A model generated the notes under the pieces. That model had not been told where the DNA came from. It saw only the letters and a list, made by a program, of their open reading frames with translations, and ran no database searches. From QYQD01 sp040755415 (lineage in GTDB: Bacteria; Desulfobacterota; QYQD01), in the NCBI GenBank assembly GCA_040755415.1, contig JBFMAZ010000117.1, positions 1 through 17,916 of the forward strand: DNA of 17,916 nt, in the 5' to 3' direction. Positions 8,011 through 15,254 of this stretch are shown here, piece by piece. Numbering within the stretch: position 1 is the first letter of the stretch; each line of letters opens with the position of its first letter. Made by a program: the position numbers and the translations under genes.

Positions 8011-8685
8011 ATGGATATAATGGAAGCCGTTCGTAATCGCAGGAGCATCCGGGCCTTCCTGCCCAAACCGGTTCCAAAGGTTGTTATTGAAAAAATTTTA
8101 GACGCGGCCCGCTGGGCCCCCTCCTGGGGCAATACCCAGCCCTGGGAATTTCTGGTAGTAGGCGGGGAGACCTTAAAGAGAATCGGCAAGGAGTTTTCCC
8201 GCCGGGTAGCTGAACATGTTAAGGACAACCCGGATATCCCTATGCCTCCCATTCCTCAGGAATGGCCTGAGCCGTATAGGAGCCGTTATATGGCGGTTGG
8301 TAAGGGGCTTTTTGATACGCTGGGTGTAGCCCGTGACGATAAGGCGACGCGGGCGGCTCACTATCAAAGAATGTACAGCTTTTTTGAGGCACCGGCGGTA
8401 ATTTATGTCCTTACGGGAGAAACTCTCGGCCAGTATGCCCTTTTTGACTGCGGCAGCGTGACCCAGACTATCTGTCTTCTGGCCGGGGCAGAAGGGCTTG
8501 GTACCTGTATCATGGCGGCGGCCGTCCGCCATCCGGATGTCATACGGGCCCACGTGTCTGTGCCTCCCGGCAAGAAGTTCGTCATCGGCATAGCCACCGG
8601 CTATCCAGACCCTGACTCACCATACAACAAGTACCGCAGCAGCCGCGTGCCGCTGGGAGAGATGGTAAGTTGGGAGGACGTATAG
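8011..8685 (+). CDS. Nitroreductase-family FMN oxidoreductase
   Basis: This 224-residue cytoplasmic flavoprotein is of the nitroreductase superfamily; the true substrate cannot be told from sequence. The FMN-binding start RRSIRAF (10-16) and the SWGNTQPWEF segment (38-47) are typical, as is LAGAEGLGTCIMAA (157-170) with a C-terminal GYPDPDSPYNKYR segment. The ATG at 8011 is preferred to the in-frame upstream ATG at 7921 because AAAGGAGG lies just ahead and the upstream codons are inside a dispersed repeat. It heads a three-gene plus-strand run with the DUF169 and PfkB genes. No anaerobic promoter could be recognised because the repeat occupies the leader. Confidence 0.9.
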   Translation: MDIMEAVRNRRSIRAFLPKPVPKVVIEKILDAARWAPSWGNTQPWEFLVVGGETLKRIGKEFSRRVAEHVKDNPDIPMPPIPQEWPEPYRSRYMAVGKGLFDTLGVARDDKATRAAHYQRMYSFFEAPAVIYVLTGETLGQYALFDCGSVTQTICLLAGAEGLGTCIMAAAVRHPDVIRAHVSVPPGKKFVIGIATGYPDPDSPYNKYRSSRVPLGEMVSWEDV

Positions 8686-8711
8686 GAAAATACAGGATTG
8701 GGGGTCAAACC

Positions 8712-9530
8712 GTGGCCAGGATAGATGACCTTTTGGCACTTGCTTCCAAGGATAAATTCTCATACAGCGAAATATCCGATATAATAGAACGGCTGATTAA
8801 ACTTGATTTTCCGCCGGTGGCGGTGAAGTTTTTTTTTGATCAAGAAGAAATGGGTAAATATCAGCCGGACAGGATTCCGGTGCACCCCATAACCTTCTGC
8901 GCCTTCATCGCCGCATCTAGGTCTTCAGGGTACATACTGGTGAGCGGAGAAGAAAAACTCCAGTGTGCCAGCGCAAAGTATGTCTTTGGCTGGAGGCCCT
9001 ATGATGACAAACAGGCCATTAGCCATATTAAATATGCAACCGGCCGCCAACAGGCCGAAAAGTTTATAAAGACCAAACCCAGGCTTCCCGAAGGAAAACT
9101 AAAAGGTTTCTTGACCGCTCCCCTGGAAAAGACCCCGGTTGCCCCGGATGTTGTCCATTTCATCTGTACCCCTCTCCAGGCCTATCATATTCTAAATGAT
9201 TATATGGCAGCCATGGATGCACATCCCTTAACCTTCACACAAACGATAAGTTCCGCAGTATGCGGCAGCGACGTCCTGGTCTATCAAACCCAAAGACCTA
9301 ACATGAGCACCATGTGCAGCGGGAGTCATACCTCGGGAAAGACGGAAAGGGGCGAGCTAAACGTGGCTATCCCCGGAACCCAGATAGAGGCCGTAGCCAA
9401 AAGGATGCTCCAGAGAACCGTCCGGGACAGGGGGGCTTCTTTCCCGCACAGAGGAGACTCTTATCCCGGTCTCGCGGTATGCATCTCCTGCCCGCTGTTA
9501 ATATTTAAAAAACCAGGTGAAGAGAAATAG
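8712..9530 (+). CDS. DUF169 family protein
   Basis: The sequence fits DUF169/COG2043, an uncharacterised family common in anaerobic bacteria and archaea: FPPVAVKFFFD near the start, a cysteine-rich body (ITFCAF, EKLQCASA, HFICTPLQA, SAVCGSD, MSTMCSGS) and a closing VCISCPLLIF. From GTG 8712 it has 272 residues, with GGGGG about seven bases upstream. A TTG at 8670 would add 14 residues and overlap the nitroreductase end; I think that less likely, but the start is not certain. No membrane segment is visible. Many cysteines suggest a metal or redox-active centre, which is inference. It lies between a flavin reductase and a PfkB kinase, 12 bases from the latter. Confidence 0.85.
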   Translation: MARIDDLLALASKDKFSYSEISDIIERLIKLDFPPVAVKFFFDQEEMGKYQPDRIPVHPITFCAFIAASRSSGYILVSGEEKLQCASAKYVFGWRPYDDKQAISHIKYATGRQQAEKFIKTKPRLPEGKLKGFLTAPLEKTPVAPDVVHFICTPLQAYHILNDYMAAMDAHPLTFTQTISSAVCGSDVLVYQTQRPNMSTMCSGSHTSGKTERGELNVAIPGTQIEAVAKRMLQRTVRDRGASFPHRGDSYPGLAVCISCPLLIFKKPGEEK

Positions 9531-9542
9531 TCACATCGGAAT

Positions 9543-10475
9543 ATGAGTGAACGCCTCTTTCAGGTTTTTGGTCTGGGACAGTGCTGCCTGGATTATATCG
9601 GGAAAGTGGACACCTATCCTCCGCCGGATGTAAAGTGCGAGTTTTCGGATCTGGTCGTGCAGGGCGGCGGGCCGGTGGCTACGGCCCTGGTCGCCCTGGC
9701 CCGCTGGGGCGTTTCGTGTGCCTTTGCCGGTGTGGTGGGGGATGATCTGTTCGGCAGCAGCATCAAGGCCTCACTGGATGTCGAAGGCATAGATACCGGT
9801 GGTATTCTGGTCAGGGAGGGGTTTGCCTCTCAGTTCGCCTTTATTGTAGCTGAACCCGGAGTGGGGAGGCGCACGATCTTCTGGCGAAGGCCCACCGGCC
9901 CTCCTCCAACCCCTGAAGAGATCGACTACGGCCTTATCCGCAAGGCCGGAGTGCTTCACACCGACGGCCTTTTTATCGAGGCCTCCCTTGCCGCTTGTAG
10001 GGCCGCCAGGGAGGCGGGAGTCCGGGTCGTTGTGGACGCCGGTTCCCTCCGCGAGGGCATGCTGGACCTCGCCCGGTTGAGCGATTATTTCCTGGCCTCG
10101 GAGACCTTTGCAAAGGCCTTGGTGGGCGCCGACAAACCGCTGGAGGCCTGTTACAGGCTGGCCGGGCTTGGCCCCCGCGTTGCCGGCGTGACCCTGGGGC
10201 CGAAGGGCTATGTGGCCCTGGCAGAGGGCGCGGTCATTGAGCGGCCTGCCTATCCGGTGGAGGCCGTGGATACCACGGGCTGCGGCGATGTCTTTCATGC
10301 GGGCTTTATTTACGGCCTGATGCAGGGATGGGATGCCTACAAAAGTCTTGATCTTGCGGCATGGGCCGCGGCCATGGTCAGCCTCAAACTGGGGGGAAGA
10401 GCCGGCATCCCGTCCCGGGAACAACTCTTGGTTAGGTGTAGAGAAGAAAGTTCTAGGATTTTCCCGGGGTCATAA
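9543..10475 (+). CDS. PfkB/ribokinase-family carbohydrate or nucleoside kinase
   Basis: This 310-residue protein has ribokinase-fold marks: an N-terminal GLGQCCLDYIGKV strand, the GG substrate-binding motif (GGGPVATALVALARWG, 41-56), GVVGDDLFG (63-71), and the C-terminal signature DTTGCGDVFHAGF (243-255) with probable catalytic base D249. The canonical alanine in DTTGAGD is cysteine here. It phosphorylates a sugar, sugar phosphate or nucleoside; which one cannot be told. The ATG lies 12 bases after the DUF169 stop, with only a weak CGGA ribosome site, fitting translational dependence on the upstream gene. Its last 23 bases overlap the end of the opposite-strand sensor gene. Confidence 0.92.
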   Translation: MSERLFQVFGLGQCCLDYIGKVDTYPPPDVKCEFSDLVVQGGGPVATALVALARWGVSCAFAGVVGDDLFGSSIKASLDVEGIDTGGILVREGFASQFAFIVAEPGVGRRTIFWRRPTGPPPTPEEIDYGLIRKAGVLHTDGLFIEASLAACRAAREAGVRVVVDAGSLREGMLDLARLSDYFLASETFAKALVGADKPLEACYRLAGLGPRVAGVTLGPKGYVALAEGAVIERPAYPVEAVDTTGCGDVFHAGFIYGLMQGWDAYKSLDLAAWAAAMVSLKLGGRAGIPSREQLLVRCREESSRIFPGS

Positions 10476-11700
10476 TCGTGACACGCAGTCCGCCTTCTGG
10501 TGGGCTTTCTGCGATTAGTGTGCCTCCGTGGGCCTCAATTATTCCACGTGCCATAAACAGCCCGCTCCCCTCAGTCCTCACCATACCACCTTGCGGGCCG
10601 CAAACACCTGCATACGGATCAGCGAAGATCTGCTGTAAGCCGTCATAAGAAACACTGGAGCCCTGGTCTGTGATAGCGATTCCTATATTTGCGCCCATTG
10701 ACCCGCTACGGATAATGACCGGGCCTCTCTCCGGATCAGATGCCAGCGCGGCGTTATAAACAACCTGGCGCAGGGCTAGTCCTGTCAACTCGGGATCGCC
10801 GGACAGAAGGAATCTCCCGTTATCAGCGGGAAAGTCAAATTTAATACCGGCGGCTGAAGTTACAGGAGCGACCTCGGCCAATATTTCTTGTAATAGCATA
10901 CTCAAAGACAAATCCACTTTCTCAAGAGACCCGGCAAGAGTTCTATTCTTAATTTTGGTTATGGCCGAACCACCCAAAAGATCCACCCCGGCGATTAATC
11001 CCTGCAGGACAAGACGGGCCCGCGAGACGCAAGCCTCTGGATTCGGCGCATGATCCAGCGATCTGCCGAGTTCGTCTGCCATGAGTCTAAGGATTTTGGC
11101 AGCCCTAATTTTGCACTGTTCGCCGCCCTCTGCATCTGTTTTATCCGGGGCCTTACGGGACGCGTCCAACCTGCGCACGTAGATGAGCTTATGGCCGGAC
11201 TCACGTGTATCGGCGGGCAGATGGATGACACTCATCCGGACTGTGCGGCCAGTCTCTATTATTTTTCCTTCCCTCTCCCCGGCCTGACCGGACCTGAGAA
11301 TACCACCGATTGCCTCGTCGACTTTTGTAGAGAAATCCTGCCCCAGGGATTCTATCTCCGGCAGGCCCATGATTTCCGATGCCTTTACGTTGAGGAGAAG
11401 AATATGATTGTCTGGATCAACCACTATGATCCCCTCTCTGAGGTTTTGCACCAGAGAATGCGTCTTAATCTTTTCGTCGACTACGAATCGTGAGATATCA
11501 AGGGCACGCTGTTTTAGATAGGCGATATAGATCCATACGGCAATCGTCATAAAAAGCATGGCCTGCCAGAGCGGGATCTGATTGTTTCCCTCAAGCAGGG
11601 AACCAATAGATAGAGCGATCAAGATAATCTCGGCAACAAAGCCGAATCCTAAGGCTAAGCGCCATAGCAACTTCTTTTGTTTTCTTTTTGAAGGTTTCAT
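10453..11700 (-). CDS. Membrane PAS/HATPase protein, degenerate histidine kinase
   Basis: The 415 residues start with two membrane helices (about 12-35 and 43-62), then a PAS domain (about 78-170, LREGIIVVDPDNHILLLN), then a helical region and a GHKL ATPase domain (about 262-413). The ATPase shows an N-box-like RQVVYNAALAS (311-321), a G1-like ITDQGSS (343-349, usually DxGxG) and a G2 motif GSGLFMARGIIEAHGG (378-393). The helical region where HExxP should stand reads MADELGRSLDHAPNPEA (207-222), with no standard H-box. It may bind ATP without autophosphorylating, or act as a partner or sensor subunit. It overlaps the upstream FapA-like gene by ATGA (11697-11700), so the two are translated together. 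No response regulator lies nearby. Its end overlaps the convergent PfkB gene by 23 bases. Confidence 0.85.
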   Translation of the reverse strand: MKPSKRKQKKLLWRLALGFGFVAEIILIALSIGSLLEGNNQIPLWQAMLFMTIAVWIYIAYLKQRALDISRFVVDEKIKTHSLVQNLREGIIVVDPDNHILLLNVKASEIMGLPEIESLGQDFSTKVDEAIGGILRSGQAGEREGKIIETGRTVRMSVIHLPADTRESGHKLIYVRRLDASRKAPDKTDAEGGEQCKIRAAKILRLMADELGRSLDHAPNPEACVSRARLVLQGLIAGVDLLGGSAITKIKNRTLAGSLEKVDLSLSMLLQEILAEVAPVTSAAGIKFDFPADNGRFLLSGDPELTGLALRQVVYNAALASDPERGPVIIRSGSMGANIGIAITDQGSSVSYDGLQQIFADPYAGVCGPQGGMVRTEGSGLFMARGIIEAHGGTLIAESPPEGGLRVTIMTPGKS

Positions 11701-13421
11701 TTCTGGCCGTCCTCTTCCTTTTGCCCGGTAAAATAGTCTATGATTCCTTGATGCTTGCTGTAAGTGAGAGTGACATTTCTCAGTTTTTCCGTCACTTCTC
11801 TTATTGCATCGGCGATTTGAATGCGAACCGGAGGGTAGAGGGTGTCAAGAACTTGTACACTTGCGGACAAGAACTCCCTTAACCCTTGGCTCAGTGTCTT
11901 TCTGCGTCTCATAAGACTTCTTAGCTGGACGTGCGAATTCTGTTCCTTCTGCAGCACACCTACATAAATGTCCTGCTTATCCGGTGGCATTTGCTCAATG
12001 GGTACGCGCGATTTTGCCAGTCGCTCTTTCAACGCCTGTATGCGGCGGAGGTTATCTTCGTGGAGTGCGATCTTATCCGCAATGTCCTTTAGACGCGCAG
12101 CGGTTAAGAAATCCTTGCCTACGGTTGTTTCCGTAAGCATGCCGAACTCAGATCCTATTGTTGCGGCCACGATTCCCTTCAAGGAATAGACAGCGCCGCC
12201 GGCAATGATACCCTTTTCAGAAGTTATGCGGGTGATACCGTTACTGATAATATGGCTATAGAGAATAGCGTTGGACACGATTATCTCGCCGAGGGCCGAG
12301 AGTCTGGCTTCGCTTACAAAGGAGGAATAGATGCCGCCATCCGCATCAATCGAGGTCTGGTGATGACCCACAATGCCGCCGGTGATAAATACGTCATGGT
12401 GCGAGACAACCTCCATCTGTTCACAGTTGCCGAGAATAAAAAGATCTTCGCACTCGATGGTGCCCGGGCCGCGTAGGCCGCCCAAGACCAGTACGGCGCC
12501 GGGGAAGTAAAAATCGACAACCGATCCGGGAGCAGGATGCTCCATGACATAAAGCGGCACAATATCAATCCGGTTTTCATCAACTATGACATAGCCGGAT
12601 GTTTGAGCGCTGAGAATCTTACGGGAGGAGAGGGCTATATCGTTGCCCAGATCAAGATTCAAGGGCGCTTTCGGAGGAGGAATATGTTTTCCGAAAACAT
12701 CTTTCCCCGGCATGCCGGGACTGGGATCTGTGATGACACCGATGATCTCATCCTCGGCTATCGGCTTCCACAGGTAGCCCAGAGAAGATTCGGCTGCCTG
12801 GAGATCCCGGCGAAAGAGGCCTTTATCTATGACATTAGTATGATACTTAAGCCTTCCGGATAGTTGTGGGGTAGGCACTTCCCCATATGCCACGACCGCA
12901 CGCCACACTACATCCTTCGCTTGCCGGATAGTATCGACAGACTTCTCTATGGCCTCCGTATTGATTCCATATACGATCCCCGCCTGGCTAATGGCCTCAC
13001 GCACGGCGTTTATGGTAGGAAGCCTTCCCTCGCCACGCGGTGATGTAAGCGTGAGGAAGGCGGTGAGCTTATCCTTAGATATGCTAAGTCGAACCTGTCC
13101 GGTGTTTGTTTCAGGCTGGTCTGGATCGGCAGAATAAAAGTAATTACGCATGCTATTTATTATGTTGGCGATGTGCCGGTGTCTAAAGACATCCTTTTCG
13201 ATTTCCAGGAGATCTGTCAGTTGTCTGATGATGCCCTTTTCCGGGATAAAGGGGATACCCGGATAGTCATTGGCAAACAGTTGAATCGCTGATTTAATGA
13301 GACTATCGAGTTCATACCCTAGTGTATCCCCTCCCGGGCTAGCGGGGGTCAGCGGGGCCCGGAATACATTTTGGGCCTGCATTGCGGTAAAGGGTTCGTT
13401 TTCTGGATGTGACATGACCAT
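11697..13421 (-). CDS. FapA/DUF342 family beta-helix protein
   Basis: This 574-residue protein matches the FapA (DUF342) family, known in Vibrio for helping polar localisation of the signal protein FlhG/FlhF partners and otherwise poorly understood. The family marks are DPSPGMPGKDVFGKHIPPP (232-250), SGYVIVDENRIDIVPLYVM (275-293), and a polymer-like right-handed beta-helix (about 298-435) with spaced V.I.GGI, I.A.GGI and I.A.GAV turns. A coiled-coil stretch follows (about 440-472). The N-terminal 100 residues are not recognisable. ATG 13421 has ACAGG upstream; an in-frame ATG at 13415 is an alternative. It is coupled to the PAS/ATPase gene by a four-base overlap and has no flagellar neighbours, so a role in positioning or scaffolding that membrane sensor is a reasonable inference. 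Confidence 0.88.
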   Translation of the reverse strand: MVMSHPENEPFTAMQAQNVFRAPLTPASPGGDTLGYELDSLIKSAIQLFANDYPGIPFIPEKGIIRQLTDLLEIEKDVFRHRHIANIINSMRNYFYSADPDQPETNTGQVRLSISKDKLTAFLTLTSPRGEGRLPTINAVREAISQAGIVYGINTEAIEKSVDTIRQAKDVVWRAVVAYGEVPTPQLSGRLKYHTNVIDKGLFRRDLQAAESSLGYLWKPIAEDEIIGVITDPSPGMPGKDVFGKHIPPPKAPLNLDLGNDIALSSRKILSAQTSGYVIVDENRIDIVPLYVMEHPAPGSVVDFYFPGAVLVLGGLRGPGTIECEDLFILGNCEQMEVVSHHDVFITGGIVGHHQTSIDADGGIYSSFVSEARLSALGEIIVSNAILYSHIISNGITRITSEKGIIAGGAVYSLKGIVAATIGSEFGMLTETTVGKDFLTAARLKDIADKIALHEDNLRRIQALKERLAKSRVPIEQMPPDKQDIYVGVLQKEQNSHVQLRSLMRRRKTLSQGLREFLSASVQVLDTLYPPVRIQIADAIREVTEKLRNVTLTYSKHQGIIDYFTGQKEEDGQK

Positions 13422-14003
13422 GACGCCTGTCCATGATTACGGCAATTGTCATAATTGATGCCAGGTTAAGCGGCAAACAATATGTCCAAACGATGCCTGC
13501 TGTGTTACGTTATTATCGGACGTTAAAGATGAATCCTATAATCTGGATAGAATCTTGAGAGACAATAATGGAGAAATATGCAAAAATAGGGGCAGGAGTT
13601 AGGGATACCTTGATCCACCATCAAACTGTTGACAGAGAGCAATGGGTGATCTCCGATTACCAGGCAGCCGGGTTCAAATCCGAATATCGAATATCGAAAT
13701 CCGAAACAAATTCAAATGTCCAAATTCCCAATGTTCCAAACAACACCAGCGCTGATTATTTTGGATTTGAATTTTGGTGATTCGATATTGTTTCGAGATT
13801 CGTGCTTCGGATTTCGGATTTGAAATAACGCTGCACAGCAACCATGATGTGTTTACGGTCAGGAGCTAACTCATACGAAAATAGGCGGTGGCTTTGGGGA
13901 TATTCCCGAGTTTTCGGTCAAAGAAATAGGCCTTGATCGCTTCGAGATGTTCCGGTAGCCTTAATTTCACCGGCCTGACGTGAGATGATTTTAACTATCG
14001 AAG
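13422..14003. other. Gene-poor gap with palindromic repeat
   Basis: This gap must contain the promoter of the minus-strand fapA-like operon, but no clear -35/-10 pair was found. On the plus strand TATAAT occurs at 13537-13542 with a poor -35. A 70-codon frame from 13568 runs straight into the palindrome at 13675-13830, so only its first 35 or so codons could be genuine. On the minus strand 13866-13970 could encode a 34-residue GTG-initiated peptide (VKLRLPEHLEAIKAYFF...) with a weak ribosome site. Neither is convincing as a gene. Confidence 0.6.
13675..13830. repeat. Imperfect palindrome of the CGAAATCCGAAACAA family
   Basis: The left arm CAAATCCGAATATCGAATAT (from 13676) and CGAAATCCGAAACAAATTCA pair imperfectly with the right arm, which ends TTCGTGCTTCGGATTTCGGA then TTTG. 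The centre is CCAGCGCTGA. It is the same family as 7838-7975 and the half copy at 131-198. In RNA it would fold into one long bulged hairpin. Confidence 0.8.
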
Positions 14004-14327
14004 ATGAAAGTGAAAATTAAAAAACCGCCCGTTCCCGTAGAGAGGCATGACACCGTCCGTCACGAAATAATGTCTCTCCTTGTGGGGCAACCCTTCTCGG
14101 CCCGGGAAATATCCGCAGAGCTGAGGATTTCAGAAAAAGAGGTACTCTACCATCTGGAACATATTCGGATGGCGATCCGCAAAGGTAAGGAGGCCCTCCT
14201 GATAACTCCTCCTGCATGCAAGAAATGCGGCTTCGAGTTCAGAAAAAGAGAGCGGCTGACCAAACCCGGCAAGTGTCCGGTCTGCCGCAGCGAACAGATT
14301 CAAGAACCACGTTTTTCCATTAGCTAA
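14004..14327 (+). CDS. HTH regulator with C-terminal zinc ribbon (COG3357-like)
   Basis: This 107-residue protein joins a winged-helix-type HTH (about 18-60, PFSAREISAELRISEKEVLYHLEHI) to a zinc ribbon (C72-x2-C75 and C91-x2-C94, in CKKCGF and CPVCRSE). This matches the small COG3357 group of predicted transcription regulators found mainly in archaea and anaerobic bacteria. It probably binds DNA and zinc in the cytoplasm; the target is unknown. It is monocistronic here, with no plausible regulated partner adjacent. The ribosome site is weak (CGAAG), and the start rests on the good N-terminal fit. Its final eight bases overlap the end of the truncated hsdM frame on the other strand. Confidence 0.88.
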   Translation: MKVKIKKPPVPVERHDTVRHEIMSLLVGQPFSAREISAELRISEKEVLYHLEHIRMAIRKGKEALLITPPACKKCGFEFRKRERLTKPGKCPVCRSEQIQEPRFSIS

Positions 14328-14448
14328 TATCTCTCTGGTAGGGTGGGCTGCCCCCATTGTTCCCGTCTTGGCTCGTGGGATTGGGCATCATGCCGACCAG
14401 AATATCGCGGGCGGTGTCAATGCGGCGTTTGGTGTTGGTGTCGAGCAT
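14320..14448 (-). pseudogene. Truncated N-terminus of type I methyltransferase HsdM
   Basis: The frame starts at ATG 14448 with SD GAGGA seven bases ahead, and reads MLDTNTKRRIDTARDILVG. I recognise this as the conserved start of a class of type I restriction-modification N6-adenine methyltransferases, whose next residues are normally KVPDPKAQVEQ. Here it continues MMPNPTSQ, then diverges into GNNGGSPPYQRDIS and stops after 42 residues instead of about 500. The break falls at a copy of the GTAGGGTGGGCT palindrome (14338-14349). It begins two bases after the four-helix-bundle gene stop, an order seen in intact type I loci. No hsdS or hsdR is present, so this is a deletion remnant and cannot methylate. 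Confidence 0.75.
14338..14356. repeat. GTAGGGTGGGC palindrome, left copy
   Basis: GTAGGGTGGGCT at 14338-14349 is the perfect inverse of AGCCCACCCTAC at 15217-15228. The following GCCCCCA is an imperfect second arm. GTAGGGTGGGC(TTT)GCCCACC palindromes are widespread dispersed repeats. This copy sits where hsdM homology ends. Confidence 0.8.
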
Positions 14449-14450
14449 AG

Positions 14451-15128
14451 TTATTCCTCAATATTGGTGGACGGGGTGGACTTGGTGGACCGAGTGGACG
14501 GAGGGCGTGATGACCGTTTTTCGGAACGTACGCGGTAGAGGCGCTCGGTGAAGCCGCCCTCTGTTTCAAACGCCTTAGCCTGTGCGGCGAGCTGGCGGTC
14601 GAGCAGGCTGCAGGCGACCGCCAGCAGCACCAGTGCGGCGTTGGCGGCAAGCTCGGGGTAAGTGGGCACTGTGGATTTAGTGGACTGATGCTTTTGTCCA
14701 CTTAGTCTGTCTCGTCCACGTAGTCCACAATCATGCTCTGCCTGCACCCACTGTGCTACTTCATCGGCGGTGGCGCAGCGGAGGTCGATCAGTTTTTGCC
14801 TGCGGTGGTCGTCACGATCCCAAATCGGCAGGCCGCGCTGGCGCAGGAAATCCTCGTAGTCGAGCCGCAGCTCTTCCAGGCTGGCCCTCGCTACATTAGT
14901 CAGTTTAATTTCGGTCTTTTTCGAGGTCCCTGAGGCTTGACTTCCTTCAGCAATGTTCTGTACTCCCGACCGCGCCGCCTGTACCATCTGGTCGTGGGTG
15001 CGGCTGCGCTTTTCGACATAGCGGTCGCAAAAACGGACCGTTATGTCATAAATCAGTTGCGCCACCTGAAAACTCCTGAGTTTTCGGTAGCCACCATGCT
15101 TCGGTATCAGCGGCTCACTGGTAATCAT
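14451..15128 (-). CDS. Four-helix-bundle protein (S23/IVP-like) with suffix domain
   Basis: The 225-residue protein has the S23-type four-helix-bundle core at about 18-115: FQVAQLIYDITVRFCDRY, MVQAARSGVQNIAEGSQA (48-65) and the EELRLDYEDFLRQ helix. A longer C-terminal suffix follows. S23-like proteins were first named from 23S rRNA intervening sequences but occur free-standing and inside type I restriction-modification loci. The partner and activity are unknown. The gene stops two bases before an hsdM start, which supports a restriction-modification origin. The C-terminal coding sequence contains 9-base GTGGAC repeats giving PST, RST, KST, PST at the end. ATG 15128 has only a weak ribosome site (GCGGAC). 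Codon use (many rare CGC/CGG and TCC runs) differs from the upstream gene. Confidence 0.85.
   Translation of the reverse strand: MITSEPLIPKHGGYRKLRSFQVAQLIYDITVRFCDRYVEKRSRTHDQMVQAARSGVQNIAEGSQASGTSKKTEIKLTNVARASLEELRLDYEDFLRQRGLPIWDRDDHRRQKLIDLRCATADEVAQWVQAEHDCGLRGRDRLSGQKHQSTKSTVPTYPELAANAALVLLAVACSLLDRQLAAQAKAFETEGGFTERLYRVRSEKRSSRPPSTRSTKSTPSTNIEE
14466..14501. repeat. Four 9-bp tandem units inside four-helix-bundle gene
   Basis: Four units follow one another: GGTGGACGG, GGTGGACTT, GGTGGACCG, AGTGGACGG. On the coding strand they encode x-S-T triplets. Related GTGGAC and GTCCAC motifs recur in both orientations at 14662-14729, including the hairpin AGTGGAC/GTCCACT at about 14679-14702. 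Confidence 0.85.
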
Positions 15129-15204
15129 ATCGTCCGCAACGTTCCGGCTTAGAGACCAGTCCGATGGCTCCTGTTTTTTTGATTCACAACATGTTGTTAG
15201 CGGT

Positions 15205-15228
15205 CTTGGTGGGCAAAGCCCACCCTAC
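15205..15228. repeat. GTAGGGTGGGC palindrome, right copy
   Basis: CTTGGTGGGCAAAGCCCACC followed by CTAC forms a hairpin GGTGGGC/GCCCACC with loop AAA. Together with 14338-14349 it brackets the four-helix-bundle gene and the hsdM remnant as 12-base perfect inverted repeats. It could also act as a stem-loop downstream of the kinase gene on the minus strand. Confidence 0.85.
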
Positions 15229-15254
15229 ATTGCCACATGGCTTTAAGTTATAGG

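Noticed and set aside
13422..13510. A sigma-54 promoter upstream of the fapA-like operon
   Set aside because: TGGCAT and TTTGC elements exist on the minus strand, but the GG-to-GC spacing does not match the fixed 10-base rule.
13568..13780. A 70-codon plus-strand ORF with a TATAAT at 13537
   Set aside because: Half of it is the dispersed palindrome at 13675-13830, the -35 is poor, and the first 35 codons match nothing I know. A gene cut by the repeat is possible but unsupported.
13866..13970. A 34-residue minus-strand GTG ORF (VKLRLPEHLEAIKAYFF...)
   Set aside because: The composition is protein-like and it may be a remnant, but the frame is short, the ribosome site is weak and it is close to the repeat. 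Not enough to call a gene.
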